Positions 26,020 to 35,198 of a DNA stretch of 64,000 bases are shown one piece after another; the first letter of the stretch is position 1; every line of letters starts with the position of its first letter. The notes under the pieces are model-generated. The model was not told the origin of the DNA and searched no databases. It saw only the letters and a list, made by a program, of their open reading frames with translations. The position numbers were made by a program, and so were the translations under genes. This DNA is from Streptomyces sp. NRRL F-6131 (GTDB taxonomy: Bacteria; Actinomycetota; Actinomycetes; Streptomycetales; Streptomycetaceae), in NCBI GenBank assembly GCA_000719695.1, contig JOHN01000016.1:104768-168767 (forward strand), given 5' to 3'.

Positions 26020-27180
26020 ATGGACGACGCAGCCGCGCGCACGACGGCCGGGAACGGCGGGACCGGGAGCAGCTCGGCCCGGAGCAGCTCGGCCGGCAGC
26101 AGTCCCAACGGGAGCGGCCCCACCGGCAGCAGCCCGGCCGGGGCCGGGGCGCCCGGGGACCGGAAGGGGCGGGCCCGGCACCGGTGGGCCCGGCTGCGCT
26201 GGGACGCGAGCTGGGACGCGGTCCCCCCGGCCACCGGCGCCGCCGTGCTGGCGACCGGCATCATCTCGGTCGGCTTCCACCTCGCCGGCTTCGACGCGCT
26301 GTCCACCGCCGGCCTCTGGATCGGCGGCCTGCTCTGGCTGCTGCTGGCCGTCGCCTTCGTCGCCCTGCTGATCGGCGACCGCGGCCGCTGGACGGCCCGG
26401 GCGCAGACCCCGCCCGCGCTCACCGCCGTCGCCGCGACCACGGTGCTCGGCGTCCGCCTCGACCAGCTCGGCTGGACGACGGCTGCGGAGGCACTGCTCG
26501 TCGTCGCCGCCGTGGCCTGGCCGGTGCTGCTGACCTCCGTGCTGCGCCACCTCGGCCGGCGGATGCCCGGCGCGGTCTTCCTGATCTGCGTCGCCACCCA
26601 GGGCCTGGCCGTGCTGGCCGCCACCCTCGCCCCGCACACCGCCGACTGGCTCGCCCGGGCGGCCCTGCCGCTGTTCGTCCTCGGGCTGGTGCTGTACGCG
26701 GACGCGCTGCTCCGTTTCGACCTGCGCCAGGTGACGGCGGGGGCCGGGGACCACTGGGTGGCCGGCGGCGCCGTGGCGATCTGCGCGCTGGCCGCCTCCG
26801 AGCTGCTCGCCTCCGGGGTCTGGAGCGGTGGCGCGCACACCGCGCTGAGGGTGGTCACGCTGGTCCTGCTGGGAATCGCGCTGACCTGGTACGCGGTGCT
26901 GGCGACCGCCGAACTGCTGCGCCCCCGGTTCCGCTACGACCTGCGCCGCTGGTCGACGGTCTTCCCGCTGGGCATGACGGCGGTGGCCGCGCTGTCGACG
27001 GCGGCGGCCGCCGGGGTGGGGTGGTTGGAGCCGCTCGGCCGGGCGCTGCTGTGGGTCGCGGCGGCGGTCTGGCTGCCCACCGCCCGGGGCGCGCTGCGCA
27101 AGCTGCGGCGCCGCCCGGGCACCGCCGCGGCGGCCCGCCCCGGTCCCGGCGCGGGACCGGCCCCGGACGCGCCCGGGTGA
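26020..27180 (+). CDS. TehA/SLAC1-family transporter or channel
   Basis: A 386-aa integral membrane protein with a long Ser/Gly/Ala-rich cytoplasmic N-terminus (about 45 aa), a basic segment and then about ten hydrophobic helices. The start of the core, PPATGAAVLATGIISVGFHLAG, and RWSTVFPLGMTAVAAL near the end correspond to the conserved blocks of the tellurite-resistance/dicarboxylate transporter (TDT) family, which includes SLAC1 anion channels. Substrate is uncertain (anions, dicarboxylates or tellurite). ATG 26020 begins in an ATG-rich context with GGAG close by; the true start could be slightly downstream. It is divergent from the DUF4240 gene. Confidence 0.82.
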   Translation: MDDAAARTTAGNGGTGSSSARSSSAGSSPNGSGPTGSSPAGAGAPGDRKGRARHRWARLRWDASWDAVPPATGAAVLATGIISVGFHLAGFDALSTAGLWIGGLLWLLLAVAFVALLIGDRGRWTARAQTPPALTAVAATTVLGVRLDQLGWTTAAEALLVVAAVAWPVLLTSVLRHLGRRMPGAVFLICVATQGLAVLAATLAPHTADWLARAALPLFVLGLVLYADALLRFDLRQVTAGAGDHWVAGGAVAICALAASELLASGVWSGGAHTALRVVTLVLLGIALTWYAVLATAELLRPRFRYDLRRWSTVFPLGMTAVAALSTAAAAGVGWLEPLGRALLWVAAAVWLPTARGALRKLRRRPGTAAAARPGPGAGPAPDAPG

Positions 27181-27260
27181 CCGGCGCGGACACCGGCCTG
27201 CAGGGCCGGCCGAGCCGTCGTCATCGGCCCTTGTCGGAGGCTTCTGACAGCATCTCCGCT

Positions 27261-28160
27261 GTGAACCGCACCCGTACCACTCCGCCCCGGCCGGTCGACA
27301 TCGCCGCCGTCCTCCCCGAACTGGCTCCGCTGGCACGGCCGGCGATCCGCCTGCACCCCCGGCCCGGGTCACCGTCGCCGCAGGACAGCTCGGTCGGCGG
27401 GCCGCTGCTGTGGCCCGCCGACGAGCCGTGGCCGCGCTGCCACCACGCGTCGCACGGGCCGGTGGCCGACGACTGGAACGAGGGGCCGATCGCCCTGGTG
27501 CCCGTGGCACAACTGCACGTGCGGGACATACCGCTGCTCCGACCGCCCGGGCGGGCCGACGTGCTCCAGGTCCTCTGGTGCCCCTTCGAGCACGATCCGG
27601 ACTACAAGCCGCCGACGGCGCTGTTCTGGCGGACCGCCGCCGAGGTCACCGACGTCCTCGCCGCGCCGCCCGAGCCCGTCGCGGTGGAGTACGAGGAGCT
27701 GATCCCGCGGCCGTGCACCGTCTCGCCGGACGTGGTCACCGAGTACCCCCACCCCATGGAGCTGACCGAGGAGCTGCGGCGGCGGCTGGCCGACCCGAGC
27801 CGGTGGCGGGCGGCCGGGGTGGACGACGACTACGCGTCCGCGCCGGACGAGCGCTACGGGTACGAGCTGTCCGTCGCCCCCGGCTGGAAGGTCGGTGGCT
27901 GGCCGTCCTGGGGCCTCACCGATCCCGTCGACCGGTTCTGCGTCGTCTGCGAGACCCGGATGGTCCCGCTGCTGACGATCGCCTCCAACGAGCGGAAACG
28001 GCACGGCCACAGCTGGGTCCCGGTCGAGGAGCAGTCCCTCGCGCTCGACGACCGCGAGGTGTCGAACCCGCCCGGGGTCCATGTCTCCAGGACCAACCAC
28101 CTCCAGCTCTACGTCTGCCCGGAGTCCCCGGAGCATCCGCACACCGACCTGATCCAGTGA
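27261..28160 (+). CDS. YwqG/DUF1963-like protein
   Basis: A 299-aa soluble protein. The segment SSVGGPLLWPADEPWPRC, then VPVAQLHVRDIPLLRPPGRADVLQVLWCPF, resembles the GG-x-P...W-P and P-L-x-F-x-A-Q-hydrophobic blocks of the YwqG/DUF1963 family, and the end (LQLYVCPES) fits the closing strand. A Cys pair in RFCVVCETRM is notable and could bind metal. No reaction is known. The GTG start 27261 has only a distant GGAGG. It is convergent with the MFS gene. Confidence 0.62.
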   Translation: MNRTRTTPPRPVDIAAVLPELAPLARPAIRLHPRPGSPSPQDSSVGGPLLWPADEPWPRCHHASHGPVADDWNEGPIALVPVAQLHVRDIPLLRPPGRADVLQVLWCPFEHDPDYKPPTALFWRTAAEVTDVLAAPPEPVAVEYEELIPRPCTVSPDVVTEYPHPMELTEELRRRLADPSRWRAAGVDDDYASAPDERYGYELSVAPGWKVGGWPSWGLTDPVDRFCVVCETRMVPLLTIASNERKRHGHSWVPVEEQSLALDDREVSNPPGVHVSRTNHLQLYVCPESPEHPHTDLIQ

Positions 28161-28193
28161 GCCGCCCCTGAAGGCCGCTGCCGCCGTCCCGCC

Positions 28194-29831
28194 CTACACC
28201 GGCACCGGCACCGGCAGCGGCCCGGCGGTGACGGAGAAGGCGTGCGTCACCTCCGGCTCCGTCCCCGGGCGGAGCAACGCCCGGGCCGCCTCCTCGTCCC
28301 GGCGGTCGGCGGCCGTCAGCCGCCCGCCGTGCTGGGCGAGGTGCTCCGCCCAGGACGCGACCAGGTACGTCTCGACGAACCGCTCGGGCTCGCCGCCGTC
28401 CTGGTAGAGGCCCCAGTCGAGGGCCCCGGTCCGGCGGCGCGAGGCGGCGACCCGGCGCATCCGCTCGGCGAAGGCGGCCCGGTCCGCCGGTGCCACCCGG
28501 TACCCGACGGTGACCAGGACGGGCCCGTCCGCGCGCCCCGGCTCGAACACCAGCGGCGGCACCGGCCAGTGCTCGGACGGCGTCGGATCGACCCCGTCGC
28601 CGCCGAGCAGCGGCAGCCGGCGACCGGCCACCGCGCCCGCCAGCAGCAGGGCACCGGCGGCCAGCAGGGCGACGCCCGGTCCGGGACCGTCGGCCAGCAG
28701 CCCCCACAGCGGGGCCGCCAGCGCCTGACCGCCCTGGAAGACCAGCAGGTGGACGGCGATCCCGCGGGCCCGCACCCAGCCGGGCAGCCGGGTCTGCACC
28801 GCCGCGTTCAGGGTGGACAGCACCGCGATCCAGGCGACCCCGGCGGGCAGCAGCGCGACGCCGACCAGCCAGGGCGCCCGCACCGTCGCCAGGACGGCCA
28901 GCACCCCGGCGAGCACCACGGTGCCCGCCGCCAACGTGCCGTCGGCCCCGAACCGGCGCCGCAGCGTCGGCAGCGCGAACGCCCCGCCCACCGCGCCGGC
29001 CCCGACCGCGCCGAGCAGCAGCCCGTACCCGCCGGGGCCGAGCCCCAGCGACTGCCGGGCGACCAGCGGCAGCAGCGCCCAGAGCGCCCCCGCCCCGGGC
29101 ACGAACAGCGCGGTGCGCAGCAGCACCCGCCGCACCCCGGGCGCGTGCCGCACGTACCGGCGGCCCGCCCGCACGGCCGCGGACAGCCCCTCCTCCCGGA
29201 GGGCGGCGGGGCCGTTCGGCGCGGTCCGGCGCCAGCGCAGCAGCACCACGACGACGCCGAGGTAGGAGGCGGCGTTGAAGGCGAAGACCCAGCCGGCGCC
29301 CGCCGCCGCGACGACCGCGCCGCCGATCGCGGGGCCGACCGCCCGGGCGAGGTTCATGCTGACGCCGCCGAGCGCCGCCGCCTGGGCGAGCTGCGGGCGC
29401 TCCACGAGTTCCGGCTGGACGGCCTGCCAGGCCGGTCCCATCACGGCAGTGCCGCAGCCGAGCAGGAAGGTCAGGCCGAGCAGCGGCCCGGGGGCCAGGG
29501 CGTCGGCGAAGGCCAGCGCCGCGAGGACGCCGGTGACGGCGAGCATGGCGAACTGGGCGGCCAGCAGCACCGAGCGCCGGTCGTGACGGTCCGCCAGCAC
29601 CCCGGCGGGCAGGGCAAGCAGGACGACCGGCAGGCTCGCGGCGGTCTGCACCAGGGCCAGCAGCGCGGCGTCGTGGCCGACCAGCAGCCACTGGGCGCCG
29701 ACGGTCTGCATCCAGCTGCCGACGTTGGAGACGAGTTGCGCGATCCACAGGGCGCGGAAGGCCCGGGACGCGAGCGGCGCCCACGCCGAGTCGTCGGCCG
29801 GGCGTCGGGCGGGAGGTGTCACTGTGCTCAT
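28194..29831 (-). CDS. MFS transporter with C-terminal ferredoxin-like (antibiotic monooxygenase-type) domain
   Basis: A 545-aa protein. Residues 1 to about 405 form a 12-helix drug/siderophore-type MFS exporter of the EntS/MFS_3 kind: FRALWIAQLVSNVGSWMQ at helix 1, LPAGVLADRHDRRSVLL as the loop 2-3 motif, and GIAVHLLVFQGGQALAAPLWG in the second half. Residues about 425-545 (VLVTVGYRVAPADRAAFAERMRR, DWGLYQDGGEPERFVETYLV, SWAEHLAQHGG) form a dimeric alpha/beta barrel domain, an arrangement known for this subfamily. The likely role is efflux of an unknown small molecule. ATG 29831 has a weak GGA site. Confidence 0.88.
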   Translation of the reverse strand: MSTVTPPARRPADDSAWAPLASRAFRALWIAQLVSNVGSWMQTVGAQWLLVGHDAALLALVQTAASLPVVLLALPAGVLADRHDRRSVLLAAQFAMLAVTGVLAALAFADALAPGPLLGLTFLLGCGTAVMGPAWQAVQPELVERPQLAQAAALGGVSMNLARAVGPAIGGAVVAAAGAGWVFAFNAASYLGVVVVLLRWRRTAPNGPAALREEGLSAAVRAGRRYVRHAPGVRRVLLRTALFVPGAGALWALLPLVARQSLGLGPGGYGLLLGAVGAGAVGGAFALPTLRRRFGADGTLAAGTVVLAGVLAVLATVRAPWLVGVALLPAGVAWIAVLSTLNAAVQTRLPGWVRARGIAVHLLVFQGGQALAAPLWGLLADGPGPGVALLAAGALLLAGAVAGRRLPLLGGDGVDPTPSEHWPVPPLVFEPGRADGPVLVTVGYRVAPADRAAFAERMRRVAASRRRTGALDWGLYQDGGEPERFVETYLVASWAEHLAQHGGRLTAADRRDEEAARALLRPGTEPEVTHAFSVTAGPLPVPVPV

Positions 29832-30375
29832 ACCGGTCCGTTGCGGGTGGGGTCACGGGCCCGACGGCGGACCCCTGGTGGGCGGTCCGGTGTCGGCAGG
29901 ACGGACGTTAGGGCGGGCCGGCGCCCCGGGAGTGCCGGTGGACGCACCGGCACTGCCCCGAGAGCGCACGGCACCCCCCGGCGGGCACGGCGGAGGACGG
30001 GCGCGCGGCGAAGGACGGGCGCGCGGTGACGGGGCAAAGAATCTCACGGCAGGTGTTGGAGGGCCCGCACGCTCGGGAATAGAGTGGTTCACATACCCGA
30101 CACCTGCCCTGCCGAGAGTTCCTTCCCGCAGGCCGGCCCACTCTCGAGGAGATGGGTCCATCATGTCCTGGCGCGTTTCCGCCGGCCCGAATCGCCGATT
30201 CATCGGTTCGCCGTCGGAGCGACGGCCGAATTCCCGCCGGGGCGGGCAGCGCGTTTTCCGGTTCGTCCGGTGGCGCGGCGCCACCGGCGGACGATTCCCG
30301 GAGCGATCACCATCCGTGACGCGGACCGGCGGTCCGTCGGACTCCGCCGTCGGCTGACGAGGAGCGAGGTGCGCC
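29832..30375. other. 544-base regulatory stretch upstream of the giant-protein cassette
   Basis: Contents: an 18-bp direct repeat (AGGACGGGCGCGCGG core) at 29994-30011 and 30012-30029; the cassette promoter at 30056-30085; a 9-bp inverted repeat GGCAGGTGT (30048-30056) / ACACCTGCC (30100-30108) bracketing that promoter; and a 64-codon frame at 30163-30357 (Arg-rich, not convincingly coding). The remainder up to ATG 30376 is a leader of about 280 bases. Confidence 0.6.
30056..30085 (+). promoter_or_regulatory. Candidate promoter of the giant-protein cassette
   Basis: TTGGAG at 30056-30061 and TAGAGT at 30080-30085 are separated by 18 bases. The flanking inverted repeat GGCAGGTGT/ACACCTGCC overlaps the -35 on the left and the expected transcript start on the right, which suggests an operator. 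Confidence 0.45.
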
Positions 30376-32340
30376 ATGGGCGGCATACCGGGGCTGGACC
30401 TGGAGAGACTGGCGGACGGCAATCTGCCGACCACGGTGAAGATCGACCTGCCGTTACCTCCGGTGCAGTTGCGCGGTCAGCTGGACCGCAAGGGCTTCAC
30501 CGAGTTCTCCGGCGTGCTGAGTGCGGCGATGCCGGTCACCACGGTGACCGCCTTCGGTCAGATCTCGCTCGGCCGCCCACCGGCGTTCATCGTGCTGATG
30601 GGCGCGACCTTCCCCCAGCCCGGACTGCAGATCGGGCTGGGCTTCGCGGTCAGCGGCATCGGCGGGGTGGTGGGCGTCAACAAGGCCGTCGACCGGGACA
30701 CGCTGCTGGCCTGCATCGCCGACGGCACGGCCGGCGAACTGCTTTTCCCGCCCGACCCGGTGGAGGCCGCGCTGCGGGTGATCCCGCGGCTGGCGACGCT
30801 GTTCCCGACCGTTCCGGGGCGGCTCGTGGTCGGGCCGATGTTCCGGATCTCCTGGGGCGGGCGGATGGTCGACCTGTCGGCGGCGGTGGTGGCCGAACTG
30901 CCCGATCCGGTGCGGCTCTCGGTGCTCGGCGTCCTGCGGGTGACGGTCCCCGACCCGGCGGCGCCGGTCATCGAGCTGAAGGCGACCTTCGCGGGCCAGT
31001 ACGACACGGCCGAACCGAGCGCCTTCCTGATGGCCGCCCTGACGGGATCGCGAATGGCCGGCATCCCGCTCGACGGTGACGTGCTGCTGCTCAGCCGCGG
31101 CGGGGACGACCCCCTCTTCGTGCTCAGCGCGGGCGGGTTCCACCCGGCGTTCCCGGTCCCCCGCGGGGTGCCGAGGCTGCACCGGCTGGCGATGGACCTG
31201 TCGCCCACCCCGTGGCTCCAGCTGCGCTGCGAGGCGTACTTCGCGGTGACCAGCAACACCGTCCAGTTCGGGGCGAAGCTGTTCCTGGTCGCCGAGATCG
31301 CGGAGTGCGGTCTGCGCGGGCAGTTCGCCCTGGACGTCCTGATCCACTTCAAGCCGCACATGGCGTTCACCGCGTCGATGCGCGGCGCCCTGGCGGTGGA
31401 GGCGTTCGGCGAGACCTTGCTGGGCATCGCGTTCGAGCTGGTCCTGGAGGGCCCCACGCCCTGGCACGCGGTCGGGCGGGGCCGGATCAAACTGTTCCTC
31501 TTCAAGGTGTCGTTCAACTTCGACCTGAGCTGGGGCGGCGGACCCCCGCCGTTGCCCGCCGGCCACGTCGACCTCCAGGACGCGCTGGTCAAGGCCTTCG
31601 CCCAGCCGTCGGCGTGGAGCGTGCTGCCGCCGTCCGGCGCCGAACGCAGCCCGGTGCGGCTCGCCCCCTTCGCCAACCGGCAGCTGGCCGAGGGCAAGCG
31701 GGTGCACCCGCACGGCCGGCTCGCGGCCCGCCAGCACGTGCTGCCGTTCGGGGTGGAGATCGCGCGCTTCGGGCACAGCGTGGTCGATCCGCCGCAGCGG
31801 TGGGACGTCGTCGAGCCGAAGCTCGGCGCGGACGACGCCCAGGGCGGCGCGGTCACCGACTCCTTCGCCCCCGGGCAGTACCTGGACCTGACCGAGGACC
31901 AGCAGCTGAGCGCCGACGACTTCGCCCAGTACCGCTCGGGCGTCCGGTTCGCCCCCGACCTCTCGGGGCCGGAGGCGTCGGCCTTCGTCGGGGCGGAGCT
32001 CGGCTGGGAGACCAAGATCGTCCAGGACCCGGTGCCGATGCGCTCGCACATCCGGCGGATGGTCCGCGCCCACGCCCACGTCTCCGCCGAGCACGTGGCC
32101 GCCTCCGCCTCGATCCGCGACGCCCAGTGGTGGCAGGCCGCCGGACCGGCGCTCCGGGTGGCGGAGCGGCAGCCGCTGGCCGCCGTCTCCAGCTGGTCGA
32201 TGACGGCGCTCGGCACGCCGGCCACGGCGCTCGCCGGGCTCGCCGACGGCGACCTCGTGCCGGACGCCGAACTGCGCGAGGCGCTGTTCCACCGGCCCGG
32301 CCTGCGGGTGGTGGAGTCCTGGGAGGCGAGAGCGCGATGA
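30376..32340 (+). CDS. DUF6603-like large protein, cassette gene 1
   Basis: A 654-aa protein with no signal peptide or membrane helix. The first about 410 residues are beta-rich with long amphipathic strands and Gly turns: QPGLQIGLGFAVSGIGGVVG followed by N-K-A-V-D, PGRLVVGPMFRISWGG and FALDVLIHFKPHMAFTASM. This is the pattern I associate with DUF6603 proteins, whose function is unknown. The last about 200 residues form a different domain with charged helices (RMVRAHAHVSAEHVAAS). ATG 30376 follows GAGGAG at 11 bases and GAGG at 6. The stop overlaps the next start (ATGA). The four genes form one coupled cassette and are probably made together. Confidence 0.7.
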   Translation: MGGIPGLDLERLADGNLPTTVKIDLPLPPVQLRGQLDRKGFTEFSGVLSAAMPVTTVTAFGQISLGRPPAFIVLMGATFPQPGLQIGLGFAVSGIGGVVGVNKAVDRDTLLACIADGTAGELLFPPDPVEAALRVIPRLATLFPTVPGRLVVGPMFRISWGGRMVDLSAAVVAELPDPVRLSVLGVLRVTVPDPAAPVIELKATFAGQYDTAEPSAFLMAALTGSRMAGIPLDGDVLLLSRGGDDPLFVLSAGGFHPAFPVPRGVPRLHRLAMDLSPTPWLQLRCEAYFAVTSNTVQFGAKLFLVAEIAECGLRGQFALDVLIHFKPHMAFTASMRGALAVEAFGETLLGIAFELVLEGPTPWHAVGRGRIKLFLFKVSFNFDLSWGGGPPPLPAGHVDLQDALVKAFAQPSAWSVLPPSGAERSPVRLAPFANRQLAEGKRVHPHGRLAARQHVLPFGVEIARFGHSVVDPPQRWDVVEPKLGADDAQGGAVTDSFAPGQYLDLTEDQQLSADDFAQYRSGVRFAPDLSGPEASAFVGAELGWETKIVQDPVPMRSHIRRMVRAHAHVSAEHVAASASIRDAQWWQAAGPALRVAERQPLAAVSSWSMTALGTPATALAGLADGDLVPDAELREALFHRPGLRVVESWEARAR

Positions 32341-35198
32341 GCGGGGACGACCTGGAATTCGCACCGTACCTGCAGAGCCCGGTGGGTGCGGCGATCCCCC
32401 ACACCGCCACCAACCTCGAACCCGACCTGGCCCCCACCCTCCAGCTGATCGGCCCGGGCGCGAAGGTGGCGGTGGCGGGCCGGGGCCTGCGGATGCTCGG
32501 CCCCGAGGGTGTGGTGGGTCTGGACGTCCAGCACGTCCTGCGGGTCGAACCGGCCCCCGGCAGCACCGACGTGGAGCCCAACTACCTGCCCTGCGTGGAG
32601 TTCGACCTGCCCGAGCTGCCCTGGCTGTTCACCCCCGCCAGGGCCGACGGCGGCCGGCTGCGGCCGTGGCTGCAACTGATCGTGGTGGAGAGCGCCGGAC
32701 ACCCCGTCCAGCCGGGCAACCCGCTGCCCTTCGTCGACGTCGAGGTCGGCCTGCTGCCGCCGCTCGGCGACGCCTGGCAGTGGGCGCACATCCAGCGGCC
32801 CGCCGGGCGGCCGGGCCCGATGATCTCCCGGCTGCTCTGCCCGCGCCGGCTCGGACCCGACACCGACTACCTGGCCTGTCTGGTGCCGTCCTTCCAGGGC
32901 GGGGTGACCGCCGGACTCACCGGCGGCTTCACCGAGATCGACCAGCCGGGCGACGCCTGGCCACTCCCCGGGCAGCAGGTCTGTCGGCTGCCGGTCTACC
33001 ACTCCTGGGGCTTCCGCACCGGCGCCGAGGGCGACTTCGAGCAGCTGGCGACGGCCGTGGTGCCGCTGCGGCTCGAGGAGGCCGGACTGCTGGGCGGCCG
33101 GACCGTCGACGTCACCCGGCCCTGGCTGCACGGCGATCCGCTCGCCTCAGGCGATCCGGCGGGCGGTCGGCAGACCATCACCGTCCAGGGCGTCCTCACC
33201 CTGTTCGACCCGCCGCCCGGCACCGTCACCCAGGCCGCCCTGGACGACTTCCGGACCAGGGTCGCGGCGCACATCGACCGCGGCACCGAGACGGCACTGG
33301 CACCGCCGCTGTACGGCGGCCACCCGGTGGTCAGCCGGGCCGTCGACCCGGCCGCCACCGGCTGGCTCGCCGACCTCAACCTCGACCCGGAGAACCGGAT
33401 CGCGGCCGCCCTCGGCGCCGACTGGGTCCGGGAGAACCAGGAGTTCCTGATGGCCAGGGCCTGGGAGCAGCTGGGCGCCGTCCGGGAGGCCAACCGCAAG
33501 CTGCAGGAGGCCGCCTTCTGCACCGCGGTCTGCGACTCGCTGTACCGGCGCCACCTGCAGACCCTCTCCCCCGGCGAACTGATGGCCGTCGCCGCGCCGG
33601 TCGGCGACCGGCTGCGCACCGCGAGCGGACTGCCCCTGCGGACCGAGGTCGCGGTCAGCCCGGCCCCGACCGCCCTGGCCGGCGCCTCCTTCCACCGGCT
33701 GCTGCGCCGGCGCGGACCGGTCGCCCGCCGCGCCGCCCTGGACGGCGACAGCCTCGCCCGGCGCACCCTGACCGGCGCCCTGCTGCCCCCGCTGGCCGTA
33801 CCGCTGGTGACCAGGCCGGGGACCACGCCCACCGTGGCCGCGCCGGAGAGCGAACCGTTCACGGCCCGCACCGACGGCGCGCTGCGCTCCGCCGCCACCC
33901 GGCACACCGCCGGGATGCTGCGCACGATGGCCGCGGTGGCGCCCGCCGCGGCCGCCAACGGCTTCACCGACCAGGCCGGGGCGATCACCGCACTGCTCGC
34001 CCCCTCGGTGGGGCGGCTGGCGACCGGGGCCGAGGGGTTCGCCGCGGACAGCATGACCTCGGACGACCTGCTCGCCGCCGAGCAGCTGTTCGACGCCGGG
34101 ACGGTGGGACCGCTCGTCGACGACCTCGCCGGCGCGATGGAATCGCCCCCGGAGGGCTTCGGCATGACGCTGCCCGAGCCGTTCACCGTCCTCGCCGGAC
34201 AGGAGTCGATGAGCGACGACCCGGGCGGCGAGCTGCTCCAGTACGGGGTGCCGATCGACCCGGACGCCATCCGGGAGCGGCTGGTCGGCGCGCTCGACCC
34301 GACGCCGCTGCTGGCCGCCCGGCTGGACGACCGGATCACCGTGACCGGCGAGTCGCTGGTCGCCCTGCCGGAACGGATCACCGACCCGGTGATGGTCTGC
34401 CCGGACTTCCCCGCCGCGATGGCCCTCGCCATCAAGGAGAGCGAACCCGACTGGTTCCTGCCCGGCATCGCCGCGATCCCCGACGACCGGGCCGTCCTGC
34501 TGAAGGCCAACGGCCCGTTCATCGCCGCGTTCATGGTCGGCGCCAACGACGAGCTCAACCGGGAGATGCGCTGGCGCGAGTACCCCACCGACCTGCGCGG
34601 CAGCCCGTTCACCCACTTCTGGCCCCGCCCCGACGGCCTCCCCGACATCCCCCCGGTGCACGACTGGGCCCTCGACGGCGCCCTCGGCAGCCACCTCGCC
34701 CTGGACGCCAACGCCCTGGACGTGCTGCTGATCCGCGGCAGGCTGGTCCACCGCTACCCCGGCATGGTGGTGGCCGCCGTCCCGCCCGCCGCCGTCCAGG
34801 ACCCCCAGCTCGCCCCCGACAGCTGGGTGGCGCCGATCATGGTGCTGCCCCTGGACGAGCGCACCTGCGCCTACGCCTTCCAGCTGCCGCCCGGCCAGCG
34901 GATCCACGACTGGTGGATCGTGCTCGCCGAGAACGGCCGGCGCCTGCGGTTCGGCTACGACACCGCGCCCGGCACCGGCGAGGGCATGAAGACCTGGGAC
35001 GACCTCAACTGGGACCGCGTCCTGGCGGGCGGGTTCGCCTCGCTCGGACAGCTGCCGACCCCCGAACCGGCGACGGAACGGGAGCACCCCGTCGTGGTCG
35101 GGCGCCCCTGGAACTCCGCCGACGTCGCCCGGGTCACCCTGCAACGCCCGTTCCGTCTGCTCCGCACCGCCCGCAGCCTGATGGGAGACCCTCCGTGA
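32337..35198 (+). CDS. Uncharacterised large protein, cassette gene 2
   Basis: A 953-aa soluble protein with no recognised domain. Noticeable blocks are YLPCVEFDLPELPWLFTPAR near 80-100, the mid-region repeats of Ala-rich helices (residues 380-620), and a C-terminal domain with AAFMVGANDELNREMRWREY then PTDLRGSPFTHFW, VHRYPGMVVAA and AYAFQLPPGQRIHDWWIVLAE. Versions of the W-R-E-Y-P-T-D-x-R-G block recur in unannotated large proteins of other bacteria, so this is a conserved family rather than a local ORF. ATG 32337 overlaps the gene-1 stop; the stop overlaps GTG 35195 of gene 3. Confidence 0.7.
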   Translation: MSGDDLEFAPYLQSPVGAAIPHTATNLEPDLAPTLQLIGPGAKVAVAGRGLRMLGPEGVVGLDVQHVLRVEPAPGSTDVEPNYLPCVEFDLPELPWLFTPARADGGRLRPWLQLIVVESAGHPVQPGNPLPFVDVEVGLLPPLGDAWQWAHIQRPAGRPGPMISRLLCPRRLGPDTDYLACLVPSFQGGVTAGLTGGFTEIDQPGDAWPLPGQQVCRLPVYHSWGFRTGAEGDFEQLATAVVPLRLEEAGLLGGRTVDVTRPWLHGDPLASGDPAGGRQTITVQGVLTLFDPPPGTVTQAALDDFRTRVAAHIDRGTETALAPPLYGGHPVVSRAVDPAATGWLADLNLDPENRIAAALGADWVRENQEFLMARAWEQLGAVREANRKLQEAAFCTAVCDSLYRRHLQTLSPGELMAVAAPVGDRLRTASGLPLRTEVAVSPAPTALAGASFHRLLRRRGPVARRAALDGDSLARRTLTGALLPPLAVPLVTRPGTTPTVAAPESEPFTARTDGALRSAATRHTAGMLRTMAAVAPAAAANGFTDQAGAITALLAPSVGRLATGAEGFAADSMTSDDLLAAEQLFDAGTVGPLVDDLAGAMESPPEGFGMTLPEPFTVLAGQESMSDDPGGELLQYGVPIDPDAIRERLVGALDPTPLLAARLDDRITVTGESLVALPERITDPVMVCPDFPAAMALAIKESEPDWFLPGIAAIPDDRAVLLKANGPFIAAFMVGANDELNREMRWREYPTDLRGSPFTHFWPRPDGLPDIPPVHDWALDGALGSHLALDANALDVLLIRGRLVHRYPGMVVAAVPPAAVQDPQLAPDSWVAPIMVLPLDERTCAYAFQLPPGQRIHDWWIVLAENGRRLRFGYDTAPGTGEGMKTWDDLNWDRVLAGGFASLGQLPTPEPATEREHPVVVGRPWNSADVARVTLQRPFRLLRTARSLMGDPP

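Noticed and set aside
30163..30357. 64-codon frame upstream of the giant cassette
   Set aside because: Arg/Ser-rich, mixed third-position bases, GAGGAG is 11 bases away; treated as leader sequence, though a regulatory small ORF cannot be excluded.
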